Source: Ailurus styani (Eukaryota; Chordata; Mammalia; Carnivora; Ailuridae). Taken from it: a DNA stretch of 64,000 bases. The stretch is from assembly GCA_002007465.1 (NCBI GenBank), contig LNAC01000035.1:6933695-6997694 (forward strand). The letters run 5' to 3'. Position 1 is the stretch's first letter, and each line of letters opens with the position of its first letter. Position numbers and translations under genes: made by a program. Under the pieces are notes generated by a model. The model was not told the DNA's origin. It made no database searches and saw only the letters and a program-made list of their open reading frames with translations. Positions 22,701 through 35,007 of the stretch are shown piece by piece.

Positions 22701-24230
22701 TAAATAATCGAATACATGAAACAACAACAAAACCCTCCCAGTTCCAGAAAAATCACCTTGCGAGGCACGGATCCTGTTGGAGGGGAATCTGTGGCGTTGT
22801 GTTTGTACAGCGGAACTTAGGAAGTCTCTGTGTGCCAAAAGGCATGTTCCCAGCAGGTGGAGGGGTGAGGAGGGGTGTGAAGGACACACCACCTGTCTTA
22901 AAAAACTAGGGCAGCTGAAGTTCAGGCACTGAACACCGGACTCAGAGAGAAGCATCAAAACCACATTGTTCCTCCCTGTCTTTCTCCGTGTGCCCCCGGA
23001 GGACACTGACAAAATGACCCTGGGACCTCAGAGCTGCCTAGCCCAGACCGGGATGATAATCCCTTGTCCTACTCGGGTCCAGGCCCCAGCTGCCTCCCTG
23101 ACCCACCAGCTGCAGGGGCTGAGCCCCCCAGGGCCCGGGGACCACTGAAGGGGGCAGTGCACAGCTGTGTGTCTGCTGGGAGGCTGCCGGGGCAGAGCGG
23201 GAGGGGCAGTGTGGACGGGGGCAGGTAGGGGCAGCAGGTGGGGCAGGGGAGGCCCTTCCACGTGTTTTGGCCATGCAAAGTCAGAGAAAGGACACAAGCA
23301 GGATTTAAAAGCTGGAAAGCTGGGTCTGTTCAAAGTCTTCCACGCCAAATATTTCTTGTGCCTCTATGTAAGGCCCTGGGAGGGTAATTAAGTTAACTAG
23401 ATCATGTGATTAGTTGGCAGCAGAGCCAGTACTGAACCCAGCACTGACTCTTGAACCCATGCTCTTTCCCTTACTCCACACTGTGAGCCAGGAGTCCCGG
23501 GATCTTTCCCAGGATGCTAGGGGAAGATGTGGTTCCTCTCTGCAGACCTGGGCTCAGGAACTGGAGCTGGAGGTAGGGCAGGCCAAGTCCTGGCTACCTC
23601 CCCACTTGGGCCAGGGACACCTGGAGTCATGGCATCACGCAGAAGGACAATGGGCGTCCCAGTAGCAGAACGAAGCCCCCTTGGGAACCCCGCGCGCACC
23701 TCGCTTGGGAGTTAGCCCACTCACTATGTTGCCGAACAGCCTCTAGTTGGGCCTGTCACAAACATCCTCCAAGGAGGTTTCATATCTTGTTCCCAGAGCT
23801 GGTGACGTAGATCATCAGGAGAGAGACCTGGGAGGCAGGAGAAGCGCCACGCAGGGACCACGTGACCCCACCCCCCACTTGGGGAGCAGCCTGCAAAGTT
23901 CAATGGCATGTCATACGAATAGAGAAGACTCTAGCCTGGTTCAAGACACAACTGAATGCTTGATTCAAAGGCGGGACTGGCTGGAGCTCAGCTTATCCTG
24001 GGACATGAGGAGGAGACAGAATCCGGGAGGCATTCTCAGAGCGGGGTGGGCAGGGGCTGCTCTCTGTGGGCTGGGACCCAGGACAGACTCACCAGGGCTC
24101 GTGCAGGGAGGGCAGAGAGGAACTGTGACTCGAAAAGAGAAAACCAAAAAGTCACATCACAGATGGGGTCCGAACTGGAAAGGAATCAGAGCTCAGAGGA
24201 GCAGAAGAGAGAGGGGAGTGGGGAAGAGTA
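22700..24230. other. Intronic stretch with no gene recognised
   Basis: GC-rich from 22.9 to 23.9 kb with many overlapping chance frames on both strands. No splice-flanked exon or named repeat seen. Confidence 0.45.
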
Positions 24231-24231
24231 G

Positions 24232-24445
24232 GGTTTAGAGTCCAGAGAACGTGGGTCCGACTCCTGGCTCAAATGCTTACTAGCTGTATGCCTTCTGGCA
24301 GGCTTCTTAACCTCCTAGAGTCAGCTTTTCTACCTGAAAAACAGAGGATGACACATCCCTTCACAAGAGTTTTGTCGGGATTTAAATGAGATAATGCCCA
24401 TGACACCCTTAGTACAGGACCTGGCACTCAGTAGCTCTTAAAGAG
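24232..24445 (+). repeat. MIR
   Basis: Near full-length: GGTCCGACTCCTGGCTC, GCTTACTAGCTGTATGCC, TTAAATGAGATAATGCCC and GGACCTGGCACTCAGTAG occur in MIR order. Confidence 0.9.
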
Positions 24446-25002
24446 TATTACACCTGTCAAGGTAGGTTAAGGCAGGAGGGAGGCAGATAATTAGACTTGA
24501 AGAGCCCACACTGACCATACCAGCTCAAAGGGCAGTAGAGGATCCCGGGAGCAGCTGGCCTAGGATCCACAGAGCGAGGGAGAACCCAGCTGAAGAGGAC
24601 AGTGTCCAGGAGGAGAAGGCGAAGCCCCCAAGACTCAGTTTCTTCATCTGCAAGGTGGGTATGCAAATATCTAACCTGCGTCTGGTGCTGAAAATTCAAC
24701 GAGCCTCGAGCCTCAGCTCCATCTCACCACTACCCAAAAGAAAGACATATGGCACTTTGTCTCACCCTGCCTGGTCTCAGAGCCCTCTGGTAACAGGATG
24801 AATGTCAAGACAAATAAACAGGCAAATAATCTCTTGATTATTCAACAAACTGTCAGCAAATCTTTGCCCTGTCTGTTGCCAGGACTTTGGCTAAGCCCTG
24901 AGGATTCAGAGATGATGGGTAAGTTCATGCTCTTTAAGAGTTTCTGTTGGAAGAAGGATGTCAGGGAAGCTAAGTGGTTTATGCCAGGGCATCAGGAGAC
25001 CA

Positions 25003-25027
25003 GGGGGGTGGGGGTGGGGGGGTTGGG
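25003..25027 (+). repeat. G-quadruplex motif
   Basis: Four G runs of 6, 5, 7 and 3 with spacers T, T and TT. Confidence 0.8.
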
Positions 25028-25449
25028 AGAGGCAGAGAGGCCAGCACGTCTCAAGGATTCAGAAAGGAGACACTGCGTTGGCCCATCCCAAGTACAGCAG
25101 GACGTGAGGCTAGATTTCAAAGCCAGAGGGCTGAGACTTTCTAGTTCAGCAACATAGTTGCAGGGCTTATCCTAGAGTGTGATGCAGAGCAGGCGGGCAA
25201 AAGTCATCTGTTAAATAAATCAATAAAAAACAATATTTAGGAGTCAGCGTGCCTCATTTTATGTAAAAGATGCCTTTGCCCAAACTGGAACGGAAACCAT
25301 AACCAGACATATACATCAAATGTAACACAGGGATTTCCATGCCAAGAAATTCGATAACGGATCCATTCCTAAAAAGATGGATCGCTTCATAATGGGCAAA
25401 CGTCCACCCCCTCTATATTGCTGCTCTGGAAAGATTGGTTCTGTTGAGG

Positions 25450-25590
25450 TCCAGCGTGGCTTTAAAAATGTGATCTGCTTCCGAACCCCGAATGATTACA
25501 GATACAAAATGTAGACCCACTCAGAAATTTCAGAGGTAGTAGCCCAAGGTAGGACCCAGGAGTCGGCATTCTAAACACCTTCCACGCAAC
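25450..25590. mobile_element. MER5A-like hAT-Charlie fragment
   Basis: Phrases around CCACTCAGAAATTTCAGAGG, CAGGAGTCGGCATTCTAAAC and ACCTTCCACGCAACTCTGAG follow the order of MER5A-type nonautonomous elements. Terminal repeats are not clear. Confidence 0.55.
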
Positions 25591-25659
25591 TCTGAGGAAG
25601 ACAATCAACTCGGGAGAAGCCCATTTCCTATTTCCCTCTTCGATGTCCCTCATTACCTC

Positions 25660-26400
25660 CTTCCTAAAAGCCTAGTGAGTTTGAGATGCTCCACTCTCAG
25701 GCAGAGAGAGCCCACGGGGAGCTTTGAAAATGCGCAGGCCTGGGTGCCACCCCGGGCCAGTCTGACTCAGTTAGTCTGGGGTGTTGTCTTGTCACCACTG
25801 CTCGTTCAGACAAATGTCAGGGGTGCACTAACTTTGCTAAATCCTGTATCTCTGCACCTTTTCTCAGGCCCAGAGAGCAATGTTAGCAGACCCCTCTGGC
25901 TTTCCCTGAGTCTCACCATCAGCCATATCTCTAATGACCAGAAGGAGCATCTGGAAGAAAGACGAAGCCACATGCAGGACCTGCCTTTCAGGATGGAGGC
26001 CGCAGAACTGAGGATTAAAAGGGTCCCCAGCAGTCACCGAGTTCAGTCCTGGCAATGGGGAGCCCGTTCATCGCCCTCTGATTGCCTTTCCTCCTGTCTC
26101 CCTGGGGTTTGTAGGCAGGAGGCAAAAAGTAGAAGAAGGCCTCCTGGTGGGACAGGTTGCCGGCAAATTGATTTTGCCCCAACCCTGGGGCAGGCAGTGA
26201 GCAGTGCCCATCAAATCTCTCACTTCCTTATTGCCAGGCCCAGCGTGCTACTGCTCAGAGAAGGCGAAGGGGGTAGTTGGTGCTGAGGTGGCTGCAGAAA
26301 TTGACATCAGGTGCCAGACACCCATTTGCTTAACAAACTGGCTAATTTTAACCTCTGTCTCCTGGACCAAAACTCCTTTGAAGGGAAGAAACAAAAAAGA
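25660..26400. other. Intronic stretch containing the longest chance reading frame
   Basis: A 203-codon plus-strand frame occupies 25675-26286. It has no domain, signal peptide or family resemblance and no poly(A) or promoter context, so it is not called as a gene. Confidence 0.45.
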
Positions 26401-26790
26401 AAAAAGTGATATTTAACACATTTCTATTTCTGTGCTACTCAGTCTCTCTCTGAGGTTGCAAGTTGGAATGTAATTGATTTCTTCGTCAAAAGGGGGGAAA
26501 AAAAAGAAAGGAAAAACAAACAAGCGAGAAACCTTACCTCACTCACATTGCAATCAAACCTCTCCAGTTCTGTCGACTGCTGAGCTTTTTATTTTTCAAC
26601 ACTGGCCAAGTGACTTGCATAATTTAAGATCCTTTCTAGCACTGATCAGCCTGCTCTGGCCAAGCAGTTTGCTGATTAATTATTAATCAGACTGAGTTTA
26701 GGATGAATAATCAGCAAGAGTCAGGGCTAATTTGCAAATGTCCCCCAGGAAGGTTATCACTTAAAATACTTGGTGGAGAGGCTCGATGTT
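26400..26790. promoter_or_regulatory. Candidate conserved regulatory block with ATTA palindrome and octamer-like site
   Basis: It contains a perfect 9-bp-arm palindrome CTGATTAAT-T-ATTAATCAG (26672-26690), a paired homeodomain-type site. An octamer-like palindrome ATTTGCAAAT lies at 26730-26739. The sequence is unique and AT-rich. The motifs are seen; enhancer function is inference. Confidence 0.4.
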
Positions 26791-26849
26791 AACCTTTACA
26801 ATTAGCCACAGGACATTGGTACTGGTGAGACAGAAGCAGGTCTCTCCTC

Positions 26850-27580
26850 CTAACAAGCCAATCTTGGATGCCTACTAAATGCCAAGCGCTGCATTTGGGG
26901 CTTTTCACATTCTGCAGGCAGTGGAGGGGCAGGAGAAGGGCAAAGAAAAGAGACACATTCGTAAGCAAGATACGTAAAGAAAATACCTGGTATCAACAAA
27001 TGCCTAAAATACGAGATGCTGGGATAGTGATCGAGGGTTACTTTAGATTGTGCATAGGGAAGGCCTTTCTAAAGAGGGAGGATTTAAATTGAATTTTGCA
27101 TTTCAAAAAAAGCTGGGTCTTTAAAAAAAAACCCACAAAAACAAAAACAACTGTGAAGGATGAGAATCTGAAGCCCTGGGAGCAGCTGGTGCAGAAGCCC
27201 TGGGAGGAAGCCTGCTTACCCCAACAAGAGACAGGAGGAAGGCGAGTGTAGCTGGGGCAGAGTGAGGTGCAGGAGTGATGGGAGGGAAGTCAAGGAGGCG
27301 CCAGTGACCTAATAACATAGAGTCTTGTTGTAGGATTTTATTCTAAGCGCAATGGGAAGTCGTTAGCAAGCCTTAAACGAGGGAGATATAATATGATGTA
27401 TATAAACATCAGTCACCTGAGTTGCTGCATGGAGAATGGGTTGCAGAGGGGTAGAAGCAGGGACACAAGGTCACTGAGCAGCCAGAGATGCTGGGGCAAG
27501 AATGGGCACAAGCAGCTTCCTCTTGGGAGCAGACAGAGGTGGAGAAGGCCAGGCGAAGTACAGGTTAGGGGTGAGGAGGG
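26850..27580. repeat. Unnamed old interspersed repeat, copy
   Basis: Runs through GGGAAGGCCTTTCTAAAGAG, GGATTTTATTCTAAGCGCAA, TGGGAAGTCGTTAGCAAGCC and GCATGGAGAATGGGTTGCAG. Same text family as the copies at 19.2 and 29.3 kb. Confidence 0.6.
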
Positions 27581-27589
27581 AATGAGAAG

Positions 27590-28010
27590 CCAACATCCAC
27601 AGAAGAGTGGATAAACAAAATGTGGTATGTAAGAGCACTGAGTATTATTCAGTCATAAAAGGGAATAGAATTCCGGGACGTGCTATCATATGGGTGAACC
27701 CTGACAACATTCTAAGTGAAATAAGCCAACACAAAAGAACAAATACTGTATAATTCCACGTATATGAGGTCCCTAGGCCAGTTAAATTCATAGAGACAGA
27801 GAAGTGGTTCTCAGGAATGGGAGCAGATGGAGTGTTATTCAGTGGAGACAGACAGGTTCAGTCTGGGAAGGTGAAAAATATTCTAGAGATGGAGAGAGCT
27901 GTTGGTTGTATAACCATGTGAAGGTACTTATTGCCACTCAATTGTAAACTCAGAAAAGGCTAAAGTGGTAAATTTAATGTATATTTTACTACAATAAAAA
28001 AATCTGCTTA
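27590..28010 (+). repeat. L1 3' UTR (L1M-type)
   Basis: GAGTGGATAAACAAAATGTG, GAGTATTATTCAGTCATAAA and TATATGAGGTCCCTAG, ending near ATTTTACTACAATAAAAAAA, match L1M 3' UTR. Confidence 0.8.
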
Positions 28011-28475
28011 GAAGTGTTCATTTTGAGACTCCTGTTGAGATTTTGAGTTTCCTGTAAATATGTATATATAGAGAGCCCAGAGGGTCCCTCCAGGCTGGAC
28101 ATTTAAAGGGAGCACCACTGGCATATAAATAAATGATACTGAAGGCCAAAATGTGATTTGTTGAGGTTACCTGGAAAAGAGGGTAAATGGAGATGAGGAG
28201 TGTCCCAGGACCCCCGGGGCAAGCCACCTGTGAGGGCTGGACAGAAGCTGGACAGTGCAGGAGAGGGAGCAGGAGTGAGCACAAGTAGCTATCTGTGTGT
28301 CTCCATGACAGCCAAGAGAAGCGAACAGTTCAAGAAGGATAGATGACCCATGTTGTGTGTTGCCAAGAGGCCAAGTCAGGTGACAAGGGAGAAGCAACAC
28401 TGGATTTGGCAATCTGGAGGTCACTGGTAATCTTATCGAGGTCAGCTTTCGTGGTAGGTGGGGCAGACACTGAGA

Positions 28476-28655
28476 GACATTCAAACAAGCTGAAATCCCG
28501 AAGGACAGGCATTAGGCCCATGACACTCCCATGTGTGAACTTTAAGGACCTATAGGGTGCTGTGATCATGGGCTTTTAAAGGTGTAATCCCCTCTGCCCC
28601 GAATGCTGATCCCTGTGTCCTTCCTGTGGTGGCTCTTTCTCAAGAGTCAGGTCTC
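28476..28655 (+). repeat. First copy of a 180-bp dispersed duplication
   Basis: It begins GACATTCAAACAAGC and ends AGTCAGGTCTC. By eye it differs at about 12 of 180 positions from 31512-31691, with no length difference. Confidence 0.9.
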
Positions 28656-29029
28656 TTTCCAATAACTGGCAGTATCTGAATGGGAATGAGGAGTGAGATT
28701 TTTGGGGTGTGCTGCTTTTGTTTTGATTTTAGACAGTAGATATTAGAACATGTCTCTATGCTGTGAGCCATGTTCAAGAGAGAAGAAAAAAAATAATGAA
28801 TGCAAGAAAAAGGAGATGAATTTAGCAGAGAGGTCTGGGGACTAGGAGGTCTAGAACATACAGGGAGGGGCTGGCCTTTGACAGGAGCCCAGATATCTCG
28901 TCCAGTGAAATATGTGGCACAGATATTGACTCACCAACCCTTTCATCTGCTCATCATGTTTGCAGGCTCCTTTGCAGCTAGGCTGGACCATGTGGCTATT
29001 TCTGGCCAATGAAATACGAGTTGAGTGAT

Positions 29030-29275
29030 GTGTACTGTATCTGGCTAGGACAAGGAAAAGCGTGTGCTAGGTTCTCCACTCTTCTTCCCTGCCACAGCTT
29101 TGGAGAAGGCCACACATTCCAGATGGTGCATCTATAAGACCGTGGACCTTCCTTGAGCCTGGGTACCCACCTGCATTACTCTATGGATCAGAGCCACTCT
29201 GGACTGACCCATTGCAGACAGGTCACATGAGCAAAAAAGAAAACTTGGCAGTATTATACCATTGAGTTTTAAGGT
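29030..29275 (+). repeat. LTR-like or other old repeat fragment
   Basis: The phrases CTTGAGCCTGGGTACCCACC, GGATCAGAGCCACTCTGGAC and GGTCACATGAGCAAAAAAGA recur widely in mammalian genomes as an old LTR-like 3' region. Family not named. Confidence 0.4.
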
Positions 29276-30010
29276 TAATGAAGCTCAGAGAAGGAAGTGG
29301 CAAGAGTTGAGGCCAGGGTGACAGGCAAGGGTTGGATCAAACAGGGCCTTAGCATTGGCTGGAATTTTATTCCACATACAATGGAAAATGATTGAAAGCT
29401 TTTGCCTGGGGCTTAGTATGTCAGATCTGCATTTTAATTAAACCATTCTGGTAGCAGTGGGGAGGATGAATTGAAGAGTGCCAAGAAGCTGGGAGATCAG
29501 TCAGGAGGTTATTACAACCCACAAAGAAGAAAAGATGAGGGGCTGAACTGGAGGAGTGGCAGTCAAGATGGAAAAATATGTCATAGGAGGTGCACTGGGA
29601 GAACTCCAAGAACAGGGAGGACTCCCAGATTTTTGGAAGACTTGGTAGAAGGTGATTCCATCAACTAAGAAAGCAAACAAACTCTGAACATTTTAGTAGC
29701 CAGTGATGAGAGACATTGGGACATGCTGACTCAGGGACATTGGTGGACATTGAGGTGGAGACGTCCCACAGCTAGTTGGCTCTACAGTTTGGTGCTCGGA
29801 GGGAGGCCAGGCTGGGGAACCAGCTTTGGGAGTTCTAAACAAACAAGTGGTACCTGAAACCGTGAGAGCAGATAAGAGTACCCCAGGAGAGCATATGGAA
29901 TGGGAAGAGCAATAAGGCAAGAGCAGAGTCTTGGGGACATCAAAGGAAACAGAGAAGGAATGGTCAGAGTGGTCCAAAAAACATCACAGAGAGCAGCATA
30001 AAGCAAAGAG
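29275..30010. repeat. Unnamed old interspersed repeat, copy
   Basis: GGGCCTTAGCATTGGCTGG, AAACCATTCTGGTAGCAGTG and GACATTGAGGTGGAGACG match the same old repeat text as at 26.9 and 41.3 kb. Confidence 0.55.
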
Positions 30011-30839
30011 AAAGTTCTATAAGGAGAGAATAACCAACAAGGTAAAGGAATGAAGAAGTGCCAGTAAGAGGGGACCTAAAGACTATCTCGTGGATTGGGC
30101 ACCGGAAGTGGTTAGTGTTGGGGTGAGGGGTGGTTCTCTGATGATGATCTTGATGTGAATGGTTTCAGTGGAAGACTGGGGATAGAAGCCATGGAGAAGT
30201 AAGTGAGGAATTAATGCAGAGAGAGGACTTCAAGGCACACCACTTGACCAAGACCTTGATGAGAAGTTCCCAGAGGGGATAGGGTTCTTCTTGAAGCCTC
30301 CCACTTTTCAAGCCAACCTGGCCCTCTCACTCCCAAGAAGATGAAATCTGCTGAGTTCAACAGTGATCACTGGCCATTTCCTCAGATTGTCAAATGCTGG
30401 TTTTCTGTATGAGTCCTGCTTCCCTGGTGAGCCTGGGAGGGTCACACCCAGGGCCCCCTAGCCACCAAATAAGGACAAGCTGGGATGAAGGAAGTATAGG
30501 CTCAGAGTTAGAACCAACAGCTTAGGTCAGGCTCGGAAAGCCAGAAAAGGTTGTGGGAGCAAGAGGCAGGCAAAATCAGGATGAACCATGGGAGAAGTGA
30601 GGCAAAGAGGGAGTAGAGCAAACTTTCATGGGCAAGCTCCATGAAAACAGAGATCAGGATTGGGGTCTTGAACATACTGAATGAACTGATGTCTTTCTGG
30701 AAGGCAGGGTTTGCCAGAACAAGAGGCCTCTGGAAGGGCCCGGAACAGTTCCTCCCATCTGTCTTAGCAGCACCATCAGGCATCTGGCAGCTCCCCGAGA
30801 GAGAGGTCGAAAAGAGCATCTTGTTGTCTTGTGCCCTTC

Positions 30840-31210
30840 CCAGTCCTGGCACGGGCCCCTGCGCAGACGACGTACTTAGTACAAACCTGTTGCATGCAGT
30901 CAGACCCACGGGGGGCAGGGCAGCTGCCTGACCCTCACTTCCCACGCAGAAAACTTGGCCAAATCACACAAGCTCTTGAGCCGAGCCGCTGTGCCGACGG
31001 TGGACAACCCCGGCTCACTTCCTGCTCCTTCCAGCTGGGGCTTTTGTTCTCTTTCTGAGAGCAAGTTCTCACCAAGGGAAGCAAGGATGTCATGTCAGTG
31101 CTCCGTGGAGAGCGCAGAAGGCCCAGCCCGGACTCTGCAGACGTGTTTTGCCAGCGGCGTGCTAGGACACTAATCCTTTCCTATGGCTGGGCGGTGGGGC
31201 TGGGAATGCT
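30840..31210. other. CpG-enriched short intronic segment
   Basis: Roughly 18 CpG dinucleotides in 370 bp (for example GCGCAGACGACGTAC and GAGCCGAGCCGCTGTGCC) against a CpG-poor background. It is too short and weak to call a CpG island promoter. Confidence 0.35.
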
Positions 31211-31511
31211 ATTTCCAACTCGGAGAGATATGGGAGATGAGATTTTAAAGGGCTGGTTATTTATGGCCTGGCTCCTGATGGATACAACAGATGCAATTTC
31301 ATGGGCTCCATCCGAAGAGAACAGCTTCTTGGGGTGGCTGAAAGCATTGTGATGTGGCAGGGAAGGAGGGGGAAGCAAGGGCCTCAGGAACCCACGGGAA
31401 GGCATAGAGTGGCTCCGAGTGCCCCTGGCTTCAGCAGCCTTGGTCATGCACCATCTTATCTGCCCCCTGAGCTTCTCTGCCAGCTTGAGACCTTGACCCT
31501 GCCTTGCTCTT

Positions 31512-31691
31512 GACATTCAAACAAGCCAAAATCCCAGAGGACAGGCATTAGGCCCATGACACTCCCATGTGTGAACTTTAAGGACCTATAGGGTGCTGTG
31601 ATCATGGGCTTTTATAGATGCATTCCCCTCTGCCCTGAAAGCTAATCCCTGTGTCCTTCCTGTGGTGGCTCTTTCTCAATAGTCAGGTCTC
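31512..31691 (+). repeat. Second copy of the 180-bp dispersed duplication
   Basis: Direct repeat of 28476-28655 with about 12 mismatches and no indels. Here it runs on into L2-like sequence that the first copy lacks. Confidence 0.9.
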
Positions 31692-31965
31692 AGCTTAAAT
31701 CTGACGCCCTCTGAGAGGACTTCCTGACCACTTTATATTAATGGGCCCCCACTGTCCCCATCCTGTTCATTTCCTTCATTGCACTCAACACAAGTGCATT
31801 TTACACTTACTTTGTGATTTTATTAATGTCAGTCTCTTCCAGGTAGACCAGAAGTCCCACAAAGGCAGAGGCTTTATCTGTCTCCTCCACTACTGTATTC
31901 CTATGCCAAGCCCAATGGCCAGCAATAGAAGCCCTAAGTAGTCTGCTTGAATGAATAAATCATGG
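31630..31965 (+). repeat. L2 3' end
   Basis: TCTGAGAGGACTTCCTGACC, CAGAAGTCCCACAAAGGCAG and TGCTTGAATGAATAAAT match the L2 3' end in order. Confidence 0.8.
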
Positions 31966-31984
31966 CAGGTGTTGGTAATAAAGA

Positions 31985-32060
31985 CAGAGTTGGTAAGGTT
32001 GACTATGATGATGAAGGAGACATTGCTGAGGATGATGGTGATGATGCAATCATCAATCAA
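31985..32060. repeat. Imperfect GAT-rich simple repeat
   Basis: Irregular ATGATG and CAATCAATCA units. Confidence 0.6.
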
Positions 32061-32779
32061 TCACAAACAATGAGCAGGAGCCCTGCATTCTCAAGGCCCT
32101 GCCACAATATTTAGCTCAACACCAAATTTTCCAGGCCTAGCTATCGATTACCACTGACCATCTCCACTAGAAATCCTCAAAAGACTGTAGGTCAGCACTC
32201 AAGGGCACCTGTGTCCCTGTTTCCAAGCCCTGATCCTTCCGCCGTGTCCCTCTGCTTGGTAGACAATCCTACCAAAGGAACTTGGGAGTCAATCCAGACT
32301 CTCCCCTCTCTCCATTCTTTCTTTCCAATGAACCCCGCAAAGCAACTGATTTTGCATCTGAGATGTTTCTTGATGTCACCCCCTCCTCTCCATCCCTTCA
32401 ATCTGCCCTAAATCAAGGTTGGATCATCCCCTGCCTGAGTGGTCACCAAAAAAGTTTTATAGTTGGTTTCTGAGCCTTTCAGTTGGACCCAATTAAAATT
32501 CAGAGTGATTGTGTTACTTCTCCATTTAGAACACTTCCATAGCCTTCTACAGTCTTTGGAATCCTCTCCCAGCTTCTGAACATGGGACAAGCTTCTTCCA
32601 GACCCACACTTTCCCTACACTCACCCTGCACCCACTAGCAGTGCCCGCAACACACCAAGGCCCTTTTCTAAACTCCTGCAACTCAGTTGAATTCAAAAGT
32701 TACCCCCTCTGGGGCTCATTTATTGGAGTCCTTCCAGCAGCCCCCCCATCATGACAGGAAGACTTCATCTTCTCTGTGA

Positions 32780-33215
32780 CTCAGTTAGCCTTTCTGGAAC
32801 CACCTTCCTCCTCTCCCCCTCTGGGAGTTTGAGCAGGTCAGAGAGTCACGTGACCTGGGCCTGGCCTGCAAGCACACTCAGGGTGCATCTTAGAGCTTTT
32901 GTGGGAACCCTCAGGAAAGAGAAGCTTCCTTTTGCTGGGATTGCTAAGCCAATGGAATTCACAGAGCTGATGGTGGTTGCCTTTGCTACTTCATGGGGAA
33001 AGCATGCCTGAAGAAGCCAACACATAAGAGAGCAAAGCTGTGGGAGGGAGAGAAATAGATTCTGATGATATTATTTGCATACCTTGATCCAGCAGTCCCT
33101 GAAGCCAATCCCTCCACTTTTCAGTTACAGAAGCCAGCACATTCCCTTTTTAGCTGGAGTCAGCTGGAGGTGGGTTTCTATTTCTTGAACCAAAAGAATA
33201 CTAACTATTACATTT
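32780..33215 (+). repeat. Old LTR-like repeat
   Basis: TGCCTTTGCTACTTCATGGG, GCCAACACATAAGAGAGCAA, CCTTGATCCAGCAGTCCCTG and GAACCAAAAGAATACTAACT follow a widespread mammalian repeat order. Family not named. Confidence 0.45.
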
Positions 33216-33279
33216 CTTTTTTCAGTCTCCACAGGAGCTTCTTTATACCTTTTAGAAAAGCACCTAACATATGATATTG

Positions 33280-33480
33280 TCAAGCATTTAATTATATTCT
33301 GCCTCTTCGCCCTGACTGCGAGCTCCAGGGTCCAGCATGATGCATGGCTATTACATAAACATCAGTGGTGGGAATAAATAACTCCTTGGGGACAAGACTG
33401 TGTCTTTGTCTCCCCAGCACCTAGGAGAGCCTAGTTCATAGAAGGCTCTCAATAAATGATTATTGAAAATAAATAGGGGA
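33280..33480 (+). repeat. L2 3' end
   Basis: GACAAGACTGTGTCTTTGTC, CCCCAGCACCTAGGAGAGCC and GGCTCTCAATAAATGATTAT are the L2 3' terminus. Confidence 0.85.
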
Positions 33481-33599
33481 AAAGTAACAAAGGACGTAAA
33501 TGATCTAAACCAATGGTTTGATAAAGTACATGCGAATGAGTAAATAAGTGAATAGTTATTATTAACAAATCCCCGTTGGCATGCTGTTCTCATTCTAAT

Positions 33600-34980
33600 T
33601 GTATCTGAATCTAATGACTCCTGAATGAAATATCTAGTTAAAAGTCGCTGAGATCAAATGGTTCTAGTTGGCTCAAATTTCATGTGTAAAATACTTAATA
33701 ATTAAAACAAAGTCTTTCAAAGAGGAAAAAGAATGTTGCTAGCAAAATTTTCAAACTGAATGTCTGTAAAGTAGATGGGAACTTTTGTATCTCCACCTAT
33801 AAAAACAGAAGCAAAAAAGGAAGGGGAACAAAGGGAAGAAAAACCCTCAAAGCTTGATCCACAGAGTAGGCTGAACCTGCTCTCCAGGGAAATTCTCTTT
33901 CTGGAAACAGCCCAAGTCTATTGGGTGGCCCTGGGGGGCAGGAGAGCCAGACAGTCTAGCAGGTTCTCTTCGATTGTTCTCCAGGAGGAGGGGCCGCCGA
34001 GGCTCGGAGGCAGATGGTAGAGCCCAAGGGTGGGTGCGCAGGTGGAGAGAGTCCTGGGACCACTTCCTGGTCCTGTATCTTAGGGATCAGGGCAGCTCCC
34101 ATGTTGGGTAGGATGCCCAGCATCAGCCCTAGAATGATGCACTCCCTGTCCCCTTTTCCCCCATATCCAAATGGTACCCACCCTTCAAGGCCTGTCTCCA
34201 ATGCAGCCTCCGCCATGAGGCCTGGTCCTCCCACCTGAGGGCAGCATCCTTTTCCAAAGCCCTGCAGCATGCCCTCCTTTGCTTCCCTATTTCAAAGGTT
34301 TGGCGGAGGCAAGTCTGTCACATAGAGGTCCATGGGGGCTCGGCTAGGGGTGGGAGGATGTAGAGAATGGGCAGGCAGATCGCAGTGATCCCAGTGAAAC
34401 AAACAAAGAATGGAAGTCCAGAAATACCGAAGGGGGCAGGGAAGAGAGGTTGGGAATCACTGGCAGAGACTGACCACGGGGATGACAACCAAGAAGATGG
34501 TGGTGCGGGGTCGGGTGGGGGAGGTTCTAGGGTCTACACAGAAATTCCACATGTGGGAAGGAGCTTTGAACTCCTTCTACCAGCCTCCCCACCACAAACA
34601 CACCCCCGTAGCTGGCCCTTTGGCCAGGGCCCCAGGAAAAGGGTGGCTTCTGTTCTGAGCACAGGTCAGGATTTGCCTGTCATCCCTGCTACGGGAGGAA
34701 ACTGCCACTTGGGGAAGGAGAGAAGCAGAGAAAGAGAAGGAGCAGAGGAGGGAGGAAGGCCCAGCTGAACTCTGCAGCATCATCGATCACAGCCAGTGAG
34801 AGGGTGTGAAGCAGAGACGTGCCTCCCCTCCGGGTCTGGGACAGTGGTCTCCTGAATGTCTTCTCCAGGCTCTCTGACCCTTCTCTCCAACTCTGCAGGG
34901 CCCCTTGGGGCAGGCACTGTATCTGACCCCCAGCCAAGTCCCCCCTGCTCCCAGCCCTGCCCAGAGCTGCCACTGTCAAA
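33600..34980. other. Intronic stretch with no gene recognised
   Basis: AT-rich unique DNA to about 33.8 kb, then GC-rich sequence with chance frames. No exon, RNA gene or clear repeat. Confidence 0.45.
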
Positions 34981-35007
34981 ACATTGGTCTATTCCCCTCT
35001 TTTGCTT

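Noticed and set aside
25675..26286. Longest plus-strand reading frame (203 codons)
   Set aside because: No domain, signal peptide or family resemblance, mixed composition and no splice or promoter context. Its length is within chance for GC-richer intron.
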